Origin: Chloroflexaceae bacterium | GTDB taxonomy: Bacteria > Chloroflexota > Chloroflexia > Chloroflexales > Chloroflexaceae | Direction of reading: 5' to 3' | NCBI GenBank assembly: GCA_025057155.1 | Contig: JANWYD010000007.1 | Span: 186,001-250,000, forward strand | DNA length: 64,000 bases | Part shown: piece after piece, positions 51,138-59,998 of the stretch | Numbering within the stretch: position 1 is the stretch's first letter | Layout of the letters: each line of letters starts with the position of its first letter | Notes under the pieces: generated by a model | The model's input: the letters and a program-made list of their open reading frames with translations, nothing else | What the model was told of the DNA's origin: nothing | Database searches by the model: none | Program-made: the position numbers and the translations under genes

Positions 51138-51227
51138 ACCCCTCTCCTTCCAGGCACAGCGGTTCCGCGGGGACAGGCATGAATGTAGTTGGATGCAGGT
51201 ATTACCCTAGCGCCAGAAGGTTAAGTG

Positions 51228-51265
51228 AGTATAAAATAAATATTAAGTAAAAACTAAATTCGGGT
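51228..51265 (-). promoter_or_regulatory. AT-rich promoter region of the binding-protein gene
   Basis: AAATAAATATTAAGTAAAAA and flanking bases are unusually AT-rich. On the minus strand TATACT (51228-51233) is a -10 candidate, with TTTAGT (51253-51258) upstream at a longish spacing of 19. The leader to the GTG/ATG at 51137 would be about 80 bases. Confidence 0.4.
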
Positions 51266-51306
51266 GAGTAACCACAGGTTGATGCTGAACAAGGCTGCTC
51301 TCTTTG

Positions 51307-51610
51307 TCATGCACTACCCCATGCGTCGGGCCACAGCAACGCAGCCTCCAACCGCCCGATGTGATAGCGCAGAACCAGACAGTCGCAGCTCCGCTCAGGC
51401 TCCAGCGTCGCCGTGCGTTCCTGAAGCCTCGCCAGCAGGCTCGCTGGCGTAGCGCGCTGCGCCTCGATGAGCGCGCGCATCGCCGAGGGGCCATCTTGCC
51501 GGGCAAATAGAGCCTGGCCGGAAACTCCAGGCCGAAGTCGCGCCGCTGAGCGGCTGACGAACCATCGGCATGGCGACCATCTCTGGAGTATGGGACTGCT
51601 CGATCGTTTG
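51307..51610 (-). pseudogene. Possible decayed gene fragment
   Basis: Two overlapping minus-strand frames seem to encode pieces of one helical protein: QRRDFGLEFPARLYLPGK in one and ARQDGPSAMRALIEAQRATPASLLARLQERTATLEPERSCDCLVLRYHIGRLEAALLWPDAW in the next. This looks like a frameshift or a remnant. No family was recognised; it could also be chance, given the high GC of the region. Confidence 0.3.
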
Positions 51611-51810
51611 AGTATGTGAGGCTTATCACTGTATAATACAGCCGCCCGCAGCGGGGTTTGGCAGTGGCCAGACCGTCCGATAAAGAGCTTGTTCGCCGGT
51701 TCCAGCATTGTAGCTGCCAGAACCAGCCCCCGAACGGTCACCCGCAAACAGCCGCGCAGCGAAACCATGTCTAACGGGACGCACCAAAGCGCCGGCAAGG
51801 CGCTCAGACA

Positions 51811-52767
51811 ATGCAACGACCGCTCCTGGAACGCGCCCAACTGGGGGTGTACCTCCTGGCGATTATCAGCGGGGCGCTGCTCGGCGCGGCGCTGCCGGGA
51901 GCGTCGCCCTGGCTCGAACTGCTGCTCTGGCCCACACTGGCCAGCCTGCTCTACGCGACGTTTACGCAGATTCCGCTGCTGCACCTCCGTCAAATCTGGC
52001 GCCAGCCACGCCTGCTGCTGATCATTCTGGGGGCGAATTTCCTGATCGTGCCGCCGGTGGTATGGGGGTTGATGGCGACGATCGGCGACGATCCCGTCCT
52101 CAGATTGGGTGTCGCCATGGTCCTGCTGGCGCCCTGTACTGACTGGTACGTGACCTTTACCCATCTAGGCAGGGGCGACGCGCGGCTGGCGCTGGCATCC
52201 ACACCGTTGCTGCTGCTGGCGCAGATGGCGCTGTTGCCGCCATTGATCTGGCTCGTAGCGGGAACGGAAACCGCTGCAATCATCGAATCGCAGGCATTTG
52301 CCGCCGTATTTGTCGGACTGATCCTTATTCCCCTTACCCTCGCGTGGCTGACCGAACGCTGGGCGGAGAGCGCCCGGCCCGGCGCACGCTGGATAGCGCT
52401 CATGAGCCACGCGCCGGCGCCACTGCTGGGACTCACCCTCTGGCTCATCGCGGCAGCCAACATCCAGCGCCTCACGCTCGAGGTCGCAATGTCGCTTGGG
52501 CATATTGTGCTCATCTACCTCGGCTATCTGGCGCTGGTCCTGCTGATCGCCCGCGTCCTTGGATGGCTGCTCAAACTCGAAGCGCGACCCGCGCGCACGC
52601 TCTGTTTCAGCATGGGAACGCGAAACTCGTTTGTCGTGCTCCCTTTTGCCCTGGCATTGCCTGAGACTATGCACCTGGTTATTCCAGTGATCGTCCTGCA
52701 ATCACTCGTGGAACTCGCCGGTATGCTCTTCTACCTGTGGTATGTTCCACGGTTGTTTCCGGATTGA
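51811..52767 (+). CDS. ACR3/bile-acid-symporter-family transporter (arsenite-like)
   Basis: 318 residues with about ten TM helices. VLLAPCTDWYVTFTHLGRGD carries the ACR3-type CTDW motif with the conserved Cys, and CFSMGTRNSFVVLPFALALP is the second conserved block of this superfamily. ACR3 pumps arsenite out. No ars genes (arsR, arsC) are nearby, so the substrate remains open. A short ribosome binding site (AAGG) is present. Confidence 0.82.
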   Translation: MQRPLLERAQLGVYLLAIISGALLGAALPGASPWLELLLWPTLASLLYATFTQIPLLHLRQIWRQPRLLLIILGANFLIVPPVVWGLMATIGDDPVLRLGVAMVLLAPCTDWYVTFTHLGRGDARLALASTPLLLLAQMALLPPLIWLVAGTETAAIIESQAFAAVFVGLILIPLTLAWLTERWAESARPGARWIALMSHAPAPLLGLTLWLIAAANIQRLTLEVAMSLGHIVLIYLGYLALVLLIARVLGWLLKLEARPARTLCFSMGTRNSFVVLPFALALPETMHLVIPVIVLQSLVELAGMLFYLWYVPRLFPD

Positions 52768-53074
52768 CCATCGCGTCGCAAACCGATGCCGCCGAACGGT
52801 GGTTCGTATGCCGCATCCCGGAAGCGTGACCTTACAATCTTTCTTAAACCGGCGCGCCAACCGTCCGCCGGCGCCTGCGGAGCGGCCTGTCCCCCGCTTC
52901 GTCCGGCCACGTCGCCGCGCGCGAGATTTGTTATACTGCAATCCATGCTGGATGCGCTATCCTGAGCTTTGGAAGCCCGGTTGCAACCTCAAATTGGCGG
53001 AGAAACGCGCCGTGTGCATCCAGTATCCCGGCGAGACGCACGTCCCACCGGGCGCATCGCAGAAAGGCTCCTCC
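52768..53074. other. Gene-free stretch before the WD40 lipoprotein gene
   Basis: 307 bp of coding-like GC but no supported ORF (the open frame from 52742 continues here without recognisable sequence). The likely promoter of the WD40 gene lies in GATTTGTTATACTGC (TATACT at 52932-52937). Confidence 0.4.
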
Positions 53075-55123
53075 ATGCCGCCCTTCCGCTTCCGCTGGCG
53101 CCGGCTCGGGTGCTGGCTCCTGTTCCTGTTGACCGGGTGCAACGGTCTGGCGCCCCTGCCCGCCACTGCGCCGCCCTTGCCCCCGCCGCCGCCCATTGTT
53201 CCGCTGAACCGGCTCGCCGGGCAACCTCTGGCCGGCCCGCTGACGCCCCTGACCCCCGCAAACGCTGCTCAGGCTGCCACCCTGGCCACGCTCGGCGGGA
53301 TTGGCGCGCCGCGGGCGGCTTTCTGGCTCGACGACGGGCGTATTGCCCTTTCCACCGATCTGGGCCTCGCCATCTGCGATCCGGCCACCGGCCAGATCGG
53401 CCCCCTCTTCGGCCCCCAGCCGCCACGGCTGGCCGCCGGCGTCCTGCCGGGACAGCGCCTCCTGCTGCAGAGCTTCGATCCCACGGCGCCTCTGGACGAA
53501 CTGCTGATCTGGGACGTGGCCGCCGATCGCGCCATGCCCGTGCCCATCCCCCTCACAGCGCGCCTGACCCTGGCGCCCGCTGGCGCGCTCCTTGCTCTCC
53601 ACGCCGCCCGCATCGAACAGGTTGGGAGCAACCTGATCGCTGTCGAGGATGGGCGCCTGGTCATCACCGATGCGCAGGGCCGCGAGGTCCGCACCGTGAC
53701 CGAACCCTCTGCCGGGGCTGTCGCGTTCTCCACTGACGGGCGCCTCCTGGCTATCGGTCGTGCCGATTTCGCCACCATGCCTCCGGCGCTCAGCGTCGCC
53801 CTGGTTGACCTGGCTTCGGGCGCCACCCGTCAGACGCTCACCGGTATCACCTATCAGGTCGAAACGCTGCTCTTCGTCCCCGGCGCGTCGGCGCTGATCG
53901 TGCAGGAGAACGGCGGCGGGACCAGCCTGTGGGACGTGGAGAGTGGTCACAAGCTCCGTGATCTGGGAACCCTGGCGGGGATTGCCGCCGCCCCTGACGG
54001 TCGGCAGGTCGCAGCGATTGAGGGACCAGTGGTGCGCCGCTGGGGCCTCCCGGAGTGGCGCGAGTTGCCGCCGCTCGCCGTGCCCGCCGAGGTCGCGCCT
54101 GGACTTTCCGGCGCCGCGCTGGCCTTCGCTCCTGATGGCAACCGCCTGATGGCGGCTGGCCCCGAGCGGCTTATAGTCTGGGATCTGGCCGTGCCCGACG
54201 CTGCGCCTCTGGTGCGCGCCTTCACCGCCGCGTTGCGGCAGGTGGCGATTGCCCCCGACGGAGCGACCCTGGCGACGGCGGGGGGCCAGGAGAGTATTCT
54301 CTGGGATCTCGGCAGTGGCGAGGCGCGCTGGCGCGTCTGGGCCAACGTGCCGGCGGTCGCCTTCACGCCTGATGGCAGCCAGGCGCTGCTCCGCGCGGAA
54401 CCGGCGGCTGAGCCGGGCGATCGTATTGGCCTGCGCGATGTTGCCGGCGATGCGCTGACATTGCTTGCTCTGCCTGCCAACTCACCCGCGTTCGCGGTGT
54501 CGCCCACGGGGACCAGTTTCGTGATGTCCGCCTCGCGGCGCCTGTTGCTCTACGATCTGACCACCGGCGGGCGGATCTGGGCGATTGACACCCCGCCAAC
54601 GCTGGGGGGCGCCTTGAGCGGCACGCCGAGTTCCTCGGCGCCGGTATTCTCGCCCGACGGGCGCTTCGTGGCCATGGGCGTGGATACCGAGGTCCGCATG
54701 TGGGATGCCGCCAACGGAACCGAACTGCGGATCTTTACCCACAAGAGCGCCATGTCGGGCGTAGATCAGGTGGCCTTCGCGCCCGGCAGCGCCGTGCTGG
54801 CCTCGCTCACCCTCGACAGCGTGATCCTCTGGGACGTGGCCCGTGGCGAGGCCATCCGCACCCTGAAGCTCGACGACCCCGATCGCCTGTTTCGCAACCT
54901 CGCCTTTGGCCCGGACGGTGCGCTGCTGGCCACCGCCACGACGCGCAACGCGAGCATCCCGGAGAGTCAGGCGCTGCTCTGGGAGGTCGCGACGGGCCAG
55001 GCAGTGGCAACGCTGCCCGGTCACCCCGGCGCGGTCACGTCCGTCGCGTTTGCCCCCGATGGAACGTTTCTGGCTTCGGCGGCCACTGATGGCACGGTGC
55101 GCCTGTGGGGGGTGCGGCCCTGA
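53075..55123 (+). CDS. WD40-repeat lipoprotein
   Basis: 682 residues. The signal peptide ends in LLFLLTGC (lipobox, Cys near residue 22). The mature protein has a long chain of WD40-type repeats, visible as FAPDGN-RLMAAG, IAPDGATLATAGG, FTPDGSQALLRA, FSPDGRFVAMG and FAPDGTFLASAATDGTVRLWG, with WD-ending strands (LWDVESG, LWDLGSG, LWDVARG, LWEVATG). It probably forms an 8- to 14-blade propeller outside the membrane. Binding partner unknown. The start at 53075 is chosen because the lipoprotein signal begins there. Confidence 0.9.
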   Translation: MPPFRFRWRRLGCWLLFLLTGCNGLAPLPATAPPLPPPPPIVPLNRLAGQPLAGPLTPLTPANAAQAATLATLGGIGAPRAAFWLDDGRIALSTDLGLAICDPATGQIGPLFGPQPPRLAAGVLPGQRLLLQSFDPTAPLDELLIWDVAADRAMPVPIPLTARLTLAPAGALLALHAARIEQVGSNLIAVEDGRLVITDAQGREVRTVTEPSAGAVAFSTDGRLLAIGRADFATMPPALSVALVDLASGATRQTLTGITYQVETLLFVPGASALIVQENGGGTSLWDVESGHKLRDLGTLAGIAAAPDGRQVAAIEGPVVRRWGLPEWRELPPLAVPAEVAPGLSGAALAFAPDGNRLMAAGPERLIVWDLAVPDAAPLVRAFTAALRQVAIAPDGATLATAGGQESILWDLGSGEARWRVWANVPAVAFTPDGSQALLRAEPAAEPGDRIGLRDVAGDALTLLALPANSPAFAVSPTGTSFVMSASRRLLLYDLTTGGRIWAIDTPPTLGGALSGTPSSSAPVFSPDGRFVAMGVDTEVRMWDAANGTELRIFTHKSAMSGVDQVAFAPGSAVLASLTLDSVILWDVARGEAIRTLKLDDPDRLFRNLAFGPDGALLATATTRNASIPESQALLWEVATGQAVATLPGHPGAVTSVAFAPDGTFLASAATDGTVRLWGVRP

Positions 55124-55363
55124 ACCGGCGGCGACCCGGCGTTCCGGCTTATCGGGAAGAGGCGTGAATCTGTGGAGGTGGGGAGGTGGGGAACTGTGGA
55201 GGCGGGGAGGTGGGGAACTGTGGAGGCGGGGAGGTGGGGAGGTGAAGCGCGCAGTGGTATGCCAACTCCTGTTGAAGACGATGCCTGCGCGTCATCCCCA
55301 GGTCGAATCGAAACGCCATATCCAGCAATCTAAAATCCAGGATCCAGAATCCGCAATGGCATT
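55124..55363. other. Repeat-rich stretch between WD40 and modA genes
   Basis: It has GTGGAGG-type tandem repeats (55170-55245), then a single decayed GATTTTG-like run (about 55330-55352, minus orientation). No gene. Confidence 0.5.
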
Positions 55364-55503
55364 TATTGTGAACTAAATCTTTCCGTAACTCCGCCCCCTC
55401 CCCAACCCTCCCCCGCCGGGGGAGGGAGTCCGGCTCCTCCCCCCAACGGGGGGAGGTTGGGAGTGGGGCGGAAAGGCAAGGAAACTTCGTTCACAGACTA
55501 TTT
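55364..55503. repeat. Family B repeat, copy 3
   Basis: Right end TTCGTTCACAGACTATTTATG is well conserved; the left end (ATTGTGAACTAAATC) has lost the AGTC core. The interior has CCCTCCCCCGCCGGGGGAGG and CCTCCCCCCAACGGGGGGAGG-type palindromes. It lies 15 bases upstream of the modA start. Confidence 0.65.
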
Positions 55504-55517
55504 ATGCTGGAGGCGCC

Positions 55518-56342
55518 GTGAAATTGTCCATCCTCATCCCCCTGACCGGCATCCTGCTGCTCCTGCTCGCCGCCTGCGGCGCGCCGCGGACGGGCGAGCC
55601 TGCGGATCGGCCCGCGAGCGGCGCCGCGGCGCAGGCGACCTCGGAACTTGTCGTCGCAGCCGCCGCTGACCTGACGCCGGCATTCCGGGAGATCGGCGCG
55701 TTGTTCGAGCAGCAAACCGGCATCCGGGTGATCTTCAACTTCGGTTCAACCGGCCAGCTTGCCCAGCAGATCGAGCGCGGCGCGCCGATAGACCTCTTCT
55801 ATGCGGCGAACAAGTCGTTTATCGAGGATCTGAACCGCGAAGGGCTGGTCATTCCCGAGACCATGCAGGTCTACGCCCAGGGCCGGTTGACACTGTGGAC
55901 GCGCCCCGACAGCCCGAATAAACCCGAACGTATCGAGGACCTGGTCGCCCCGGTCTATGCGCGGATCGCCATCGCCAACCCCGAACACGCCCCCTACGGC
56001 CAGGCAGCGAAGGAGGCCCTGGAGCGCGCCGGGATCTGGGGGGCCGTTGAGCCGCGTCTGGTGTACGGCGAGAACGTCGCCCAGACCCTCACCCTGGCCG
56101 ATACAGGCAATGTTGATGTGGCCATCGTGGCGCTGTCGCTCAGTGTGCAGGGGAACGGTTCCTGGACGATTATTCCGGCGGAGTTGCACCCTGACCACCC
56201 GCTGATCCAGATGGTCGCGGCGATCAAGGGCACGCCGCGCGAGGCCGAGGCCCGCCAGTTCATTGCCTTTGTCAACGGCCCCGATGGGCACGCTATCATG
56301 AAGAAGTACGGCTTTATTCTTCCCAATGAGATTGTCGAATGA
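55518..56342 (+). CDS. modA: Molybdate ABC transporter substrate-binding lipoprotein
   Basis: 274 residues. A lipoprotein signal (LTGILLLLLAACGAP) is followed by the ModA fold: SELVVAAAADLTPAFREIGALFEQQTGIRVIFNFGSTGQLAQQIERGAPIDLFYAANKSF, with the Ser-x-x-Gln oxyanion region. VAIVALSLSVQ and IIPAELHPDHPLIQMVAAIKG end the second lobe. The start is GTG 55518, supported by GGAGGCGCC. The stop overlaps modB by four bases. ModA binds molybdate (and tungstate) outside the membrane. Confidence 0.93.
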   Translation: MKLSILIPLTGILLLLLAACGAPRTGEPADRPASGAAAQATSELVVAAAADLTPAFREIGALFEQQTGIRVIFNFGSTGQLAQQIERGAPIDLFYAANKSFIEDLNREGLVIPETMQVYAQGRLTLWTRPDSPNKPERIEDLVAPVYARIAIANPEHAPYGQAAKEALERAGIWGAVEPRLVYGENVAQTLTLADTGNVDVAIVALSLSVQGNGSWTIIPAELHPDHPLIQMVAAIKGTPREAEARQFIAFVNGPDGHAIMKKYGFILPNEIVE

Positions 56343-57022
56343 ACTGGCCCGCCTTCTGGCTCTCCGTCCAGGTGACAACGATCGCGACGGTTTGCATCAC
56401 CGTGCTCGGTCTGGCGCTGGCCCTGTTGCTCACCCGCGTCCGGCTGCCGGGGCAAATTGTCTTCGAGACGCTCCTCTTGCTTCCGCTGGTGCTCCCGCCA
56501 AGTGTAATCGGCTACTATCTATTGCTGGCCCTTGGCCGTGGCAGCCCGCTGGTAGAATGGTTCAACGTGCGCATTCTATTCACCTGGCCGGCCGCCGTGG
56601 TCGCCGCGACGGTGGTCGGGTTGCCATTGATGATACAGAGCAGTCGGGCGGCGCTGGCGAATGTTGATCCGGTCCTGGAAAACGCCGCACGCACCCTGGG
56701 TTCGAGCGAATGGCGCATCTTCTGGCAGATCACCCTGCCGCTGGCCCGGCGCGGCATCCTGGCCGGCATGATCCTCGGCGGCGCGCGGGCCCTTGGCGAA
56801 TTCGGCGCGACGCTGATGGTCACCGGCAATATCCCCGAACGGACCCAGACGCTCCCGGTGGCGATCTACGATGCCGTCCAGGCCCAGCGCTATGCCGATG
56901 CGCACCTGATGGTGCTGGTGATGACCGGCCTGGCCTTCGTCGGCCTGCTCTCGGTGCGCTGGCTGGAGCCGCCGCCACAGCGCGCCCGCCGTGAGACCCG
57001 CTCGGACGCGCTTGATGAGTGA
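56339..57022 (+). CDS. modB: Molybdate ABC transporter permease
   Basis: 227 residues with five TM helices. The inner-loop EAA motif is LENAARTLGSSEWRIFWQITLPLARRGI, and the region GARALGEFGATLMVTGNIPERTQTLPVAIYDAVQ is the ModB-specific periplasmic/gate segment. It is translated with modA through ATGA. Confidence 0.95.
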   Translation: MNWPAFWLSVQVTTIATVCITVLGLALALLLTRVRLPGQIVFETLLLLPLVLPPSVIGYYLLLALGRGSPLVEWFNVRILFTWPAAVVAATVVGLPLMIQSSRAALANVDPVLENAARTLGSSEWRIFWQITLPLARRGILAGMILGGARALGEFGATLMVTGNIPERTQTLPVAIYDAVQAQRYADAHLMVLVMTGLAFVGLLSVRWLEPPPQRARRETRSDALDE

Positions 57023-57107
57023 GTCGTCGCGCCCCTCCCGCAGGGCGGGCCCGAGGAGGGCCTTGCCCTCCCGGAAATCTCCCTCTCCCCCGTGTGGGGA
57101 GGGCAGG

Positions 57108-57130
57108 GTGGGGAAACCGGGTTTCCCCAC
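57108..57130. repeat. GTGGGGAAAC palindrome between modB and modC
   Basis: GTGGGGAAAC-CGG-GTTTCCCCAC: 10-bp stem. It is one of the GGGGAAACC palindromes and lies in the 191-bp gap between modB and modC. Confidence 0.6.
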
Positions 57131-57213
57131 GCCCCTGCCGCAGGGCGGGCCTGGCTCTCCCAGAACATCATCGGATACCCCGGAGATACGGATAGGCGCA
57201 AAGGGTGCGATCC

Positions 57214-58374
57214 ATGGCCCCACAATTACAGGTGGAGTTTGAAAAACGCCTCGGGCCGATGCTGCTCCAGATGCAGTTCAGCGTCGGAGCCGAAATCCTG
57301 GTGCTCTTCGGGCCGTCGGGGGCCGGCAAGACCCAGACGCTGCAGGCCATCGCCGGGTTGATGCGCCCGGATCGGGGACGGATCGCCCTCGATGACACGC
57401 TCTTCTTCCAGCGCGAGCCGGGGGCCCGTTCGGTCCATCTTCCGGCGCGCAAGCGCCGGGTCGGCTATGTTTTTCAGCAGTACGCTCTCTTTCCGCATCT
57501 GACAGCGTTGGAGAATGTGGCCTTTCCGCTGGCCGGGCGGCGTGACGCCCACACCCGCGCCATGGCGCTGCTTGAGCGCATGCGCCTGGAGCACCTCGCC
57601 CGGCGCATGCCGCATGAACTTTCAGGCGGGCAGCAGCAGCGCGTGGCAATTGCCCGCGCCCTGGCGGCCGAGCCGCGCGTGCTCCTGTTCGACGAGTCCT
57701 TCTCGGCGCTGGATCGCCGCATCCGCGAGCGCCTCCACGCCGATCTGCGCACCCTCCAGGCCGAACAGCGGTTGATCGTGATCTACGTAACCCACAACCT
57801 CGACGACGCCTTTGCCGTCGGCCACCGCCTGGCCGTGGTTCGCGACGGGCGCGTGGAGCAGATTGGACGGCTGGACGACGTCTTCACCCGTCCGGCCAAC
57901 CGTCGGGTCCTGGAGATCCTGGGGATTCCCAACGCGATTGCGGCGCGGGTGGTGGAGGTCACTCCGGCGCAGACGGTGCTCGACTGGGATGGGAAGCTGC
58001 TGGCCGCGCCGCCGCTCGATCTGCCGCCGGGGGCGGAGGTGACGGCCTACATTCGCCCGGAAGACATCCGGCTGATCTACCCCGATCGCCCCTTGAACCG
58101 CATGCTCGGGCAGAACCTGCTGGAAGGGAAGGTGATCGAACGGCGGCCTGGACGGCACCTGCACCACCTGCGCGTGGCCCTCGGCGATGGCCACCTGATC
58201 GAGGTGGCCCATCCGGCCTCGTCATACACCACCCTGCCGCTGTTCCCCGGCACGCCGGTGCAACTGGTGCTGCGGAAGGAGAGCATCGTTGTGATTGCCC
58301 CCCGCAACGCCGAGGGCCGGCGCAATGTGTCAACCACCGTTCTGGCCGACCAGCGCGACCAGGAGATGGCATAA
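57214..58374 (+). CDS. modC: Molybdate ABC transporter ATPase
   Basis: 386 residues. Walker A GPSGAGKT, Q-loop YVFQQYALFPHLT, signature [15 protein letters not shown] and Walker B LLFDESFSALDR are complete (here E is followed by S, a ModC feature), with VTHNLDDAF as H-loop. The C-terminal 140 residues contain the oligomolybdate-binding TOBE/MOP region. The ATG at 57214 is preceded by AAGGGTG. Molybdate uptake would serve Mo-cofactor enzymes. Confidence 0.94.
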   Translation: MAPQLQVEFEKRLGPMLLQMQFSVGAEILVLFGPSGAGKTQTLQAIAGLMRPDRGRIALDDTLFFQREPGARSVHLPARKRRVGYVFQQYALFPHLTALENVAFPLAGRRDAHTRAMALLERMRLEHLARRMPHELSGGQQQRVAIARALAAEPRVLLFDESFSALDRRIRERLHADLRTLQAEQRLIVIYVTHNLDDAFAVGHRLAVVRDGRVEQIGRLDDVFTRPANRRVLEILGIPNAIAARVVEVTPAQTVLDWDGKLLAAPPLDLPPGAEVTAYIRPEDIRLIYPDRPLNRMLGQNLLEGKVIERRPGRHLHHLRVALGDGHLIEVAHPASSYTTLPLFPGTPVQLVLRKESIVVIAPRNAEGRRNVSTTVLADQRDQEMA

Positions 58375-58439
58375 GTCGTCGCCAACCGCATGTTCATCAC
58401 ACCCAAAACCAGCGACGAGCGGAGGATGGCACGGCACAG

Positions 58440-58486
58440 AGGCTGGGAGGGGGCGGACAGGCCAGGAAACTCACTTCACAGACTAC
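58440..58486. repeat. Family B repeat, right half only (copy 4)
   Basis: GGCTGGGAGGGGGCGG followed by CCAGGAAACTCACTTCACAGACTA. The left half of the element is missing. It lies just after modC. Confidence 0.6.
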
Positions 58487-58572
58487 TCAATAATGTACAG
58501 AAAAAGACTTGACTGATCATCAAGCTTTTAGGTATAGTAATAGCATCCCTGAGTATAAACGGAAAGCGCCCA

Positions 58573-59382
58573 ATGGACAGGCGCACAGCATCGCCTAGCA
58601 CCCACGAACCTTGCTGGCCGCTCCGCCGGTTGCTTGCGTCTCATATCTATCGCCGGCATGCTCCCCCACGGCCGCGTCCCCTGCGCTTTTCGTTTGTGAT
58701 TCCGGCGCTCGATGAAGAAATGTTCATTGAGGACTGCATTCGTTCGATCCAGGCGCAGCAGGATCAGCCCCATGAAATTATCGTAGTTGACAATGGCAGC
58801 ACTGATCAAACGGCTGCGCTTGCCCAACAATTGGGATGCATTGTCGTTCGCGAGGAAAAACGCGGCCTCAGCCATGCCCGCAATAGAGGTGCGCTGGCGG
58901 CAAGTGGAGATATCGTCTGTTTTATTGACGCTGACTGCAGGTTGTCGAAGGGGTGGCTACGAAGCGCGCGGCGCTGTTTTGCGCGATCCGGCATCGGCGC
59001 TGTTTTGGGGCCAAGCATCTATGTCCATGCGAGCCTGCTGAAACGACTCTGGTACAACCTGTATGTGGTTGGCGTTGTTGTTGCGGTCGCGGTATCACAG
59101 GTGTTCTTCCGGCGCATGGTCTTTACGGGCAACAACCTGGCGATCCGGCGCGACCTGTTTCTACAACTGGGCGGTTACGAACCGGTGATTGGCGAAGGAT
59201 ACTGGTTCAGCCGAAGGTTCTGGCGGCAATCCGCCTATCAAGGACGTTTCTGCGCGCGCATGATCCTGTGGAATTCGCCCCGCGGCTTCGAGCATCATGG
59301 CTTTATACGCACTCTGGCATACTGGATTCGTGGAACGCTGCGCAGGGTCTCACAGGAAGGCTACACCTACAAGACCTATTAA
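58573..59382 (+). CDS. GT2 family glycosyltransferase
   Basis: 269 residues. LRFSFVIPALDEEMFIEDCIRSIQAQ is the GT-A start; DNGSTDQTAALAQQLGCIVVREEKRGLSHARNRGALAASGDIVCFIDADCRLS carries the D-x-D metal site; FFRRMVFTGNNLAIRRDLFLQLGGYEP is the acceptor side. A hydrophobic segment near residues 155-180 may anchor it. It heads a lipid-gene cluster. The codon usage looks slightly less GC-rich than the neighbours. Confidence 0.9.
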   Translation: MDRRTASPSTHEPCWPLRRLLASHIYRRHAPPRPRPLRFSFVIPALDEEMFIEDCIRSIQAQQDQPHEIIVVDNGSTDQTAALAQQLGCIVVREEKRGLSHARNRGALAASGDIVCFIDADCRLSKGWLRSARRCFARSGIGAVLGPSIYVHASLLKRLWYNLYVVGVVVAVAVSQVFFRRMVFTGNNLAIRRDLFLQLGGYEPVIGEGYWFSRRFWRQSAYQGRFCARMILWNSPRGFEHHGFIRTLAYWIRGTLRRVSQEGYTYKTY

Positions 59383-59398
59383 AGAAAGCGATGCCGCT

Positions 59399-59998
59399 AT
59401 GCGTGAGCGGTTGATGTTTCTTTCTGAGCAGATGAAGCTGCTTCCCAATCAACTGACGGCGGCGCGGATCGTTCTTTTGCCGATCCTGTGGATCTGCGCA
59501 TTCCTGAAGTTGTCGATCGTGCTGGGCATCGGCCTGATCATCTCCTTTGCGACCGATGTGCTGGATGGCCATGTCGCACGGCGTCTCGGCCAGGTCTCGC
59601 CATTTGGCAGCAAGCTCGACTCGCTTGCGGACAACCTCCTCATTCCATCAGGCCTGATATGGCTCTGGATGCTGAAGCCTGCGGTATACCACGATCACGG
59701 CCTGATCTGGATCATCAGCATTACGCTCTATTTTGCCTCGCTCCTGGTTGGCGCCCTCAAGTTTCGCCGCTTCGCCAATCTGCATCTGCATTCCAAACGT
59801 TACGGCTCCGTGCTCATGTATCTCTTCGCGTCGCATGCATTTATCGCCGAGCAGTATAGTTTGACGCTGTTCTACCTCGCAATGGGCATGTTTATCATAT
59901 CTTCAACCGAAGGCTTGCTGTTGCAGTTGATCTGCTCGCACGTGGATGAACATATGGGCTCAATCCTCTTCGTTCTCCGGCGCCGGCTCTCCAGGTGA
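59399..59998 (+). CDS. CDP-alcohol phosphatidyltransferase
   Basis: 199 residues with about six TM helices. The signature D-x2-DG-x2-AR-x8-G-x3-D-x3-D is complete: DVLDGHVARRLGQVSPFGSKLDSLAD at about residues 50-75. These enzymes transfer the phosphatidyl group of CDP-diacylglycerol to an alcohol (glycerol phosphate, inositol phosphate or others). The start at 59399 is preferred over 59297, which lies within the GT2 gene. The stop overlaps the next gene. Confidence 0.92.
   Translation: MRERLMFLSEQMKLLPNQLTAARIVLLPILWICAFLKLSIVLGIGLIISFATDVLDGHVARRLGQVSPFGSKLDSLADNLLIPSGLIWLWMLKPAVYHDHGLIWIISITLYFASLLVGALKFRRFANLHLHSKRYGSVLMYLFASHAFIAEQYSLTLFYLAMGMFIISSTEGLLLQLICSHVDEHMGSILFVLRRRLSR

Noticed and set aside
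52742-53074. Longer N-terminus for the WD40 protein
   Set aside because: The extra 111 residues lack conserved features; the lipoprotein signal at 53075 gives a consistent start.
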